In this document: piece after piece, positions 61,758 through 64,000 of the stretch
How the letters are laid out: each line of letters begins with the position of its first letter
Numbering within the stretch: position 1 is the stretch's first letter
NCBI GenBank assembly: GCA_965227645.1
Contig: OZ245773.1
Coordinates: 2,790,001-2,854,000 of the forward strand
Direction: 5' to 3'
Length of the DNA: 64,000 nucleotides
From: Flavimaribacter sp024343425
GTDB lineage: Bacteria; Pseudomonadota; Alphaproteobacteria; Rhizobiales; Rhizobiaceae
Position numbers and translations under genes: made by a program
Notes under the pieces: model-generated
What the model was told of the DNA's origin: nothing
What the model saw: only the letters and a program-made list of their open reading frames with translations
The model's database searches: none

Positions 61758-62750
61758 TTACGCCAAAATCGACAAATTTGATAATTCGTTTTCTACCGGT
61801 GATCCTGATCCGGATCCATACGGCGCCTCTCGCGCCAGGCAGACCATGCGGCTCCGCCAGGGCGTTGCGATTTTCAAGAAATTGGTTGTCGATCGGATGG
61901 CTGTGACTGGTCGTGTGCATGGCGCCAAGGCGTGCTCATGACCACGGGGCGCGCAATGCACGCCGGGCGAAGGGCCGGAAAAACGTCTTTCCTTCGACAA
62001 CGATCGGCCAGGGAGCCGGTTTTGGCATGCGCTTGAACCCGGAATATCACTTATGTATCTGTAATTATTTGATATTACAGGCTGTACGGCGAATTTCCCG
62101 GATCTGGCTTCGTTTCGGGAATCGGGCTTTTCCGGCGCATTGGCGCTCTGGCTTTGTTTCGGGAATCCGGGATTTTGCGGCTCGTCAGGCGTGACGGGCG
62201 GCGGGGCTGCGGCTTCATCGGGGCATGCGATCCAGCCTTTGAACGCCTTTTTCCGCCGGGCGCGGGCCTCGTTGCGGTAGCGCCGGAGAAGCCGGGCGGG
62301 ATCTTCCATGCGGCGCGCGACCCGCGGGTCGAGGAGAGCGGTCAAGAGTCTCATCACCCTGCGGTCTTCTGATCGGGTGAGGCTTTCGCCGGCGAGCGCG
62401 CGCTTCATCAGTTCCGCGTCTTCGCAATGGTCCGGATAGGGATCGTCCAAATTCACGCCGGCCTCAAAATTGGCGAGAGCCCGTTCGCAGGTTTCAAGCC
62501 GCGCCTCGGCTTCAGCCAGCGCGAGGGCGCGGAAGCTGCGTTCATCGCAGGGGATGAAGTGCGCAAGGGTCAAGTCGGGTCGGCCGAGGATGATGCGGAG
62601 CCATAGGCCGACGCGCGCGGGATCTGCACGGGCGGTCGCGCCGTGCCGGCGGGCGTTGCCAGCGGCCGCTGCCTTGCCCGCTGGTGTTCGGGGGCCGGTG
62701 CTTTTGCTGGCGTTGGCCCGGTTGCGCTGGATGATGTGTTCGGCTGTCAC
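61758..62750 (-). CDS. Mobile-element-type hypothetical protein, C-terminal part probably decayed
   Basis: A 330-codon frame from GTG 62750. It opens RNRANASKSTGPRTPAGKAA with GNARRHG, a motif found in many hypothetical proteins of phages and genomic islands; residues up to about 205 look natural. After that the sequence is odd in composition, and a 19-base DNA direct repeat is read in two different frames, so this part may not be coding. The function is unknown. Confidence 0.5.
   Translation of the reverse strand: MTAEHIIQRNRANASKSTGPRTPAGKAAAAGNARRHGATARADPARVGLWLRIILGRPDLTLAHFIPCDERSFRALALAEAEARLETCERALANFEAGVNLDDPYPDHCEDAELMKRALAGESLTRSEDRRVMRLLTALLDPRVARRMEDPARLLRRYRNEARARRKKAFKGWIACPDEAAAPPPVTPDEPQNPGFPKQSQSANAPEKPDSRNEARSGKFAVQPVISNNYRYISDIPGSSACQNRLPGRSLSKERRFSGPSPGVHCAPRGHEHALAPCTRPVTAIRSTTNFLKIATPWRSRMVCLAREAPYGSGSGSPVENELSNLSILA
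62105..62167. repeat. 19-base direct repeat, 44 bases apart
   Basis: TGGCTTCGTTTCGGGAATC (62105-62123) and TGGCTTTGTTTCGGGAATC (62149-62167) differ at one base. The spacing is not a multiple of three. Confidence 0.85.
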
Positions 62751-63259
62751 GGCGCGTCTGGATCAAGGGTGGAGGCTTGGTGTGACAGGGTTTGAAGGCT
62801 GGAAATCACTGCGCCGCCTCATCGTGATTTTGGGCGTGCTTCATAGCACGGATAGCGCGAAATTGCAAGAGTTTGTTCGCTCTTTGTTCTTCGTGCGGCG
62901 ACTTTTATACAATCGGTAAATGCACAACTATAGCAGCAGCAAAGGCCAATAACATTTGTTTTTGAAAACGGATGTTTAGACCAACATTGAAACTGCGAAT
63001 TTCACTTCTTTACATTTTGAAAAGCCCGTGGACTTAACACACGCAGCCTTACCTATAATAATAAAATTAAACAATTCCATAAGCTTATTCAGAAACCGCA
63101 TTTCCGCATTTTACTTATTGTTACATACTTCATCATGATCTTTTTCGATCGACATAACAACAATCTTAAATTGATTCACAGAAATATAAAACCTCAACTA
63201 TGATTATTGTGAATTTTATGCTTAGATCAAATTGAAATACAATTTTTGATTGACTCAGT
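62751..63259. other. AT-rich gene-free boundary region
   Basis: 509 bases without a recognisable gene. To about 62880 the composition is GC-rich like the chromosome; beyond this it falls to strongly AT-rich. This looks like the junction of an acquired segment. No integrase, tRNA or repeat end was found here. Confidence 0.6.
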
Positions 63260-64000
63260 ATGGCATTACGTAAAGCCGGGGGAGCTCTTACCAAAGAAGA
63301 GAAAAAGATTGTTAAGGCTCTTCTGGAGAAGGGCTGGCGCAATCAGGACATTCAAGCACTTGTCAATATTTGCCGCCAGGATACTATTAACAGCGCGAGA
63401 ATTACGGAAGTAAAACACAGCATTCGACAGAAAGCTGCCACTGACGATGAAGTCGCATTCTTTGAGATAAGAAAACAGTCATACGATCCAAAAACCGGAT
63501 TGAATTTGTTTGATGATGAACGGTTAATCCGAGCACGTGAAGCAATGATATTGGCCGTACAAATATTCAATAGCGCTGCCTTAAATTTCAAAACTGAAGT
63601 CTTTGCGGTACTGGTTAATATTGCTTGGACTTATCTTTTGCATGAGCACTATGAACGTCTAGGTCAATCCATCATCCAAGATGATGGAAGATCGCTTCTT
63701 CTTAGTCAAATGATAGAGAAACCAGATTGTCCATTGTCAGATGGAGTTCGCCATAATCTGCGTGCACTCAAAATAATCCGTGATGACGTAGAGCATAAAT
63801 TGCTGGGCAAGGGCGACTTGAAGTGGCAGGGTCTCTTTCAGGCGTGCTGTCTGAACTTCGACAAAACGCTTTGCACACTATTTGGCAAACGCCTAACCTT
63901 GGCAAATGATTTGTCTTTTGCATTACAGTTTCAAAAACTCAACATTGAACAGGTGGCTACCGTTAACAAGTTTGAAGTCCCTGCGCACATTGAAGCAACT
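63260..64000 (+). CDS. DUF3644-like protein with HEPN-type RxxxxH motif (partial)
   Basis: The frame runs from ATG 63260 to the window end without a stop, giving 247 residues. Residues 10-50 are a helix-turn-helix-like start (ALLEKGWRNQDIQALVNI). From residue 90 the pattern REAMILAVQIFNSA, IAWTYLLHEHYERLG, GRSLLLSQMIEKPDCPLS and FQACCLNFDKTLC fits DUF3644. R174-DDVE-H179 is the RxxxxH signature of HEPN ribonucleases. Codon use is AT-rich, unlike the rest of the window. No clear ribosome site is seen. Confidence 0.8.
   Translation, partial: MALRKAGGALTKEEKKIVKALLEKGWRNQDIQALVNICRQDTINSARITEVKHSIRQKAATDDEVAFFEIRKQSYDPKTGLNLFDDERLIRAREAMILAVQIFNSAALNFKTEVFAVLVNIAWTYLLHEHYERLGQSIIQDDGRSLLLSQMIEKPDCPLSDGVRHNLRALKIIRDDVEHKLLGKGDLKWQGLFQACCLNFDKTLCTLFGKRLTLANDLSFALQFQKLNIEQVATVNKFEVPAHIEAT

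Overview
The window is a GC-rich chromosome segment from an alphaproteobacterium, most likely of the order Hyphomicrobiales (inference). The evidence is the block rpoZ-rsh-DUF2062-acpS-lepB-rnc-era-recO, the pair dapA-smpB, the pair psd-pssA, a TIGR02301-type secreted protein next to a Nudix gene, and an acceptor-domain (ACT-containing) single Rsh protein. No rRNA, tRNA or CRISPR array was seen. The last 1.1 kb turns AT-rich and looks acquired.

Layout. 1-1293: the 3' end of purF and a short-chain dehydrogenase. 1503-6813: a PadR regulator under AT-rich palindromes, then an RND efflux pair (adaptor and inner-membrane pump). 6898-21895: a catabolic locus. An IclR regulator (21143) faces leftward genes in two transcription units. 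The distal unit is a cyclase, cupin, SDR and hydroxyacyl-CoA dehydrogenase, followed by a five-gene Liv-type ABC transporter. The proximal unit is a TRAP transporter, a 2-hydroxyacid dehydrogenase, an M24-fold hydrolase and a resorcylate-decarboxylase-like amidohydrolase. The two leader regions share the same three-part motif with identical spacing, so they probably form one regulon. The substrate is not evident.

21958-53708 is mostly housekeeping: phospholipid synthesis (pssA, psd), an Atm1-type exporter, a long LysM protein, a LOG protein, rarD, cimA, cysS, a LysE exporter, an SRAP abasic-site protein with a C-terminal clamp-binding-like motif, Nudix, YgfZ, HD and phosphatase genes, an MFS transporter, the recO-to-rpoZ block, a NYN protein, a family-5-like uracil-DNA glycosylase, a D-amino-acid set (dadA, racemase-like, ridA), smpB and dapA. 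53974-57031 holds a soluble lytic transglycosylase and an alpha/beta hydrolase.

57088-61670 is the most interesting part. A QueC-like PP-loop enzyme with a four-cysteine site, an ATP-grasp ligase and a FemAB/GNAT-like transferase lie in a tight operon, facing a LpxL-like acyltransferase that lacks the usual catalytic histidine. This looks like a pathway that makes or attaches an amide-linked group, perhaps on a surface molecule; the function is unassigned. From 61758 rightward come a mobile-element-type hypothetical gene with a decayed tail, a 0.5 kb AT-rich gap, and the start of a DUF3644-like gene with an RxxxxH motif typical of HEPN ribonucleases, cut by the window end.
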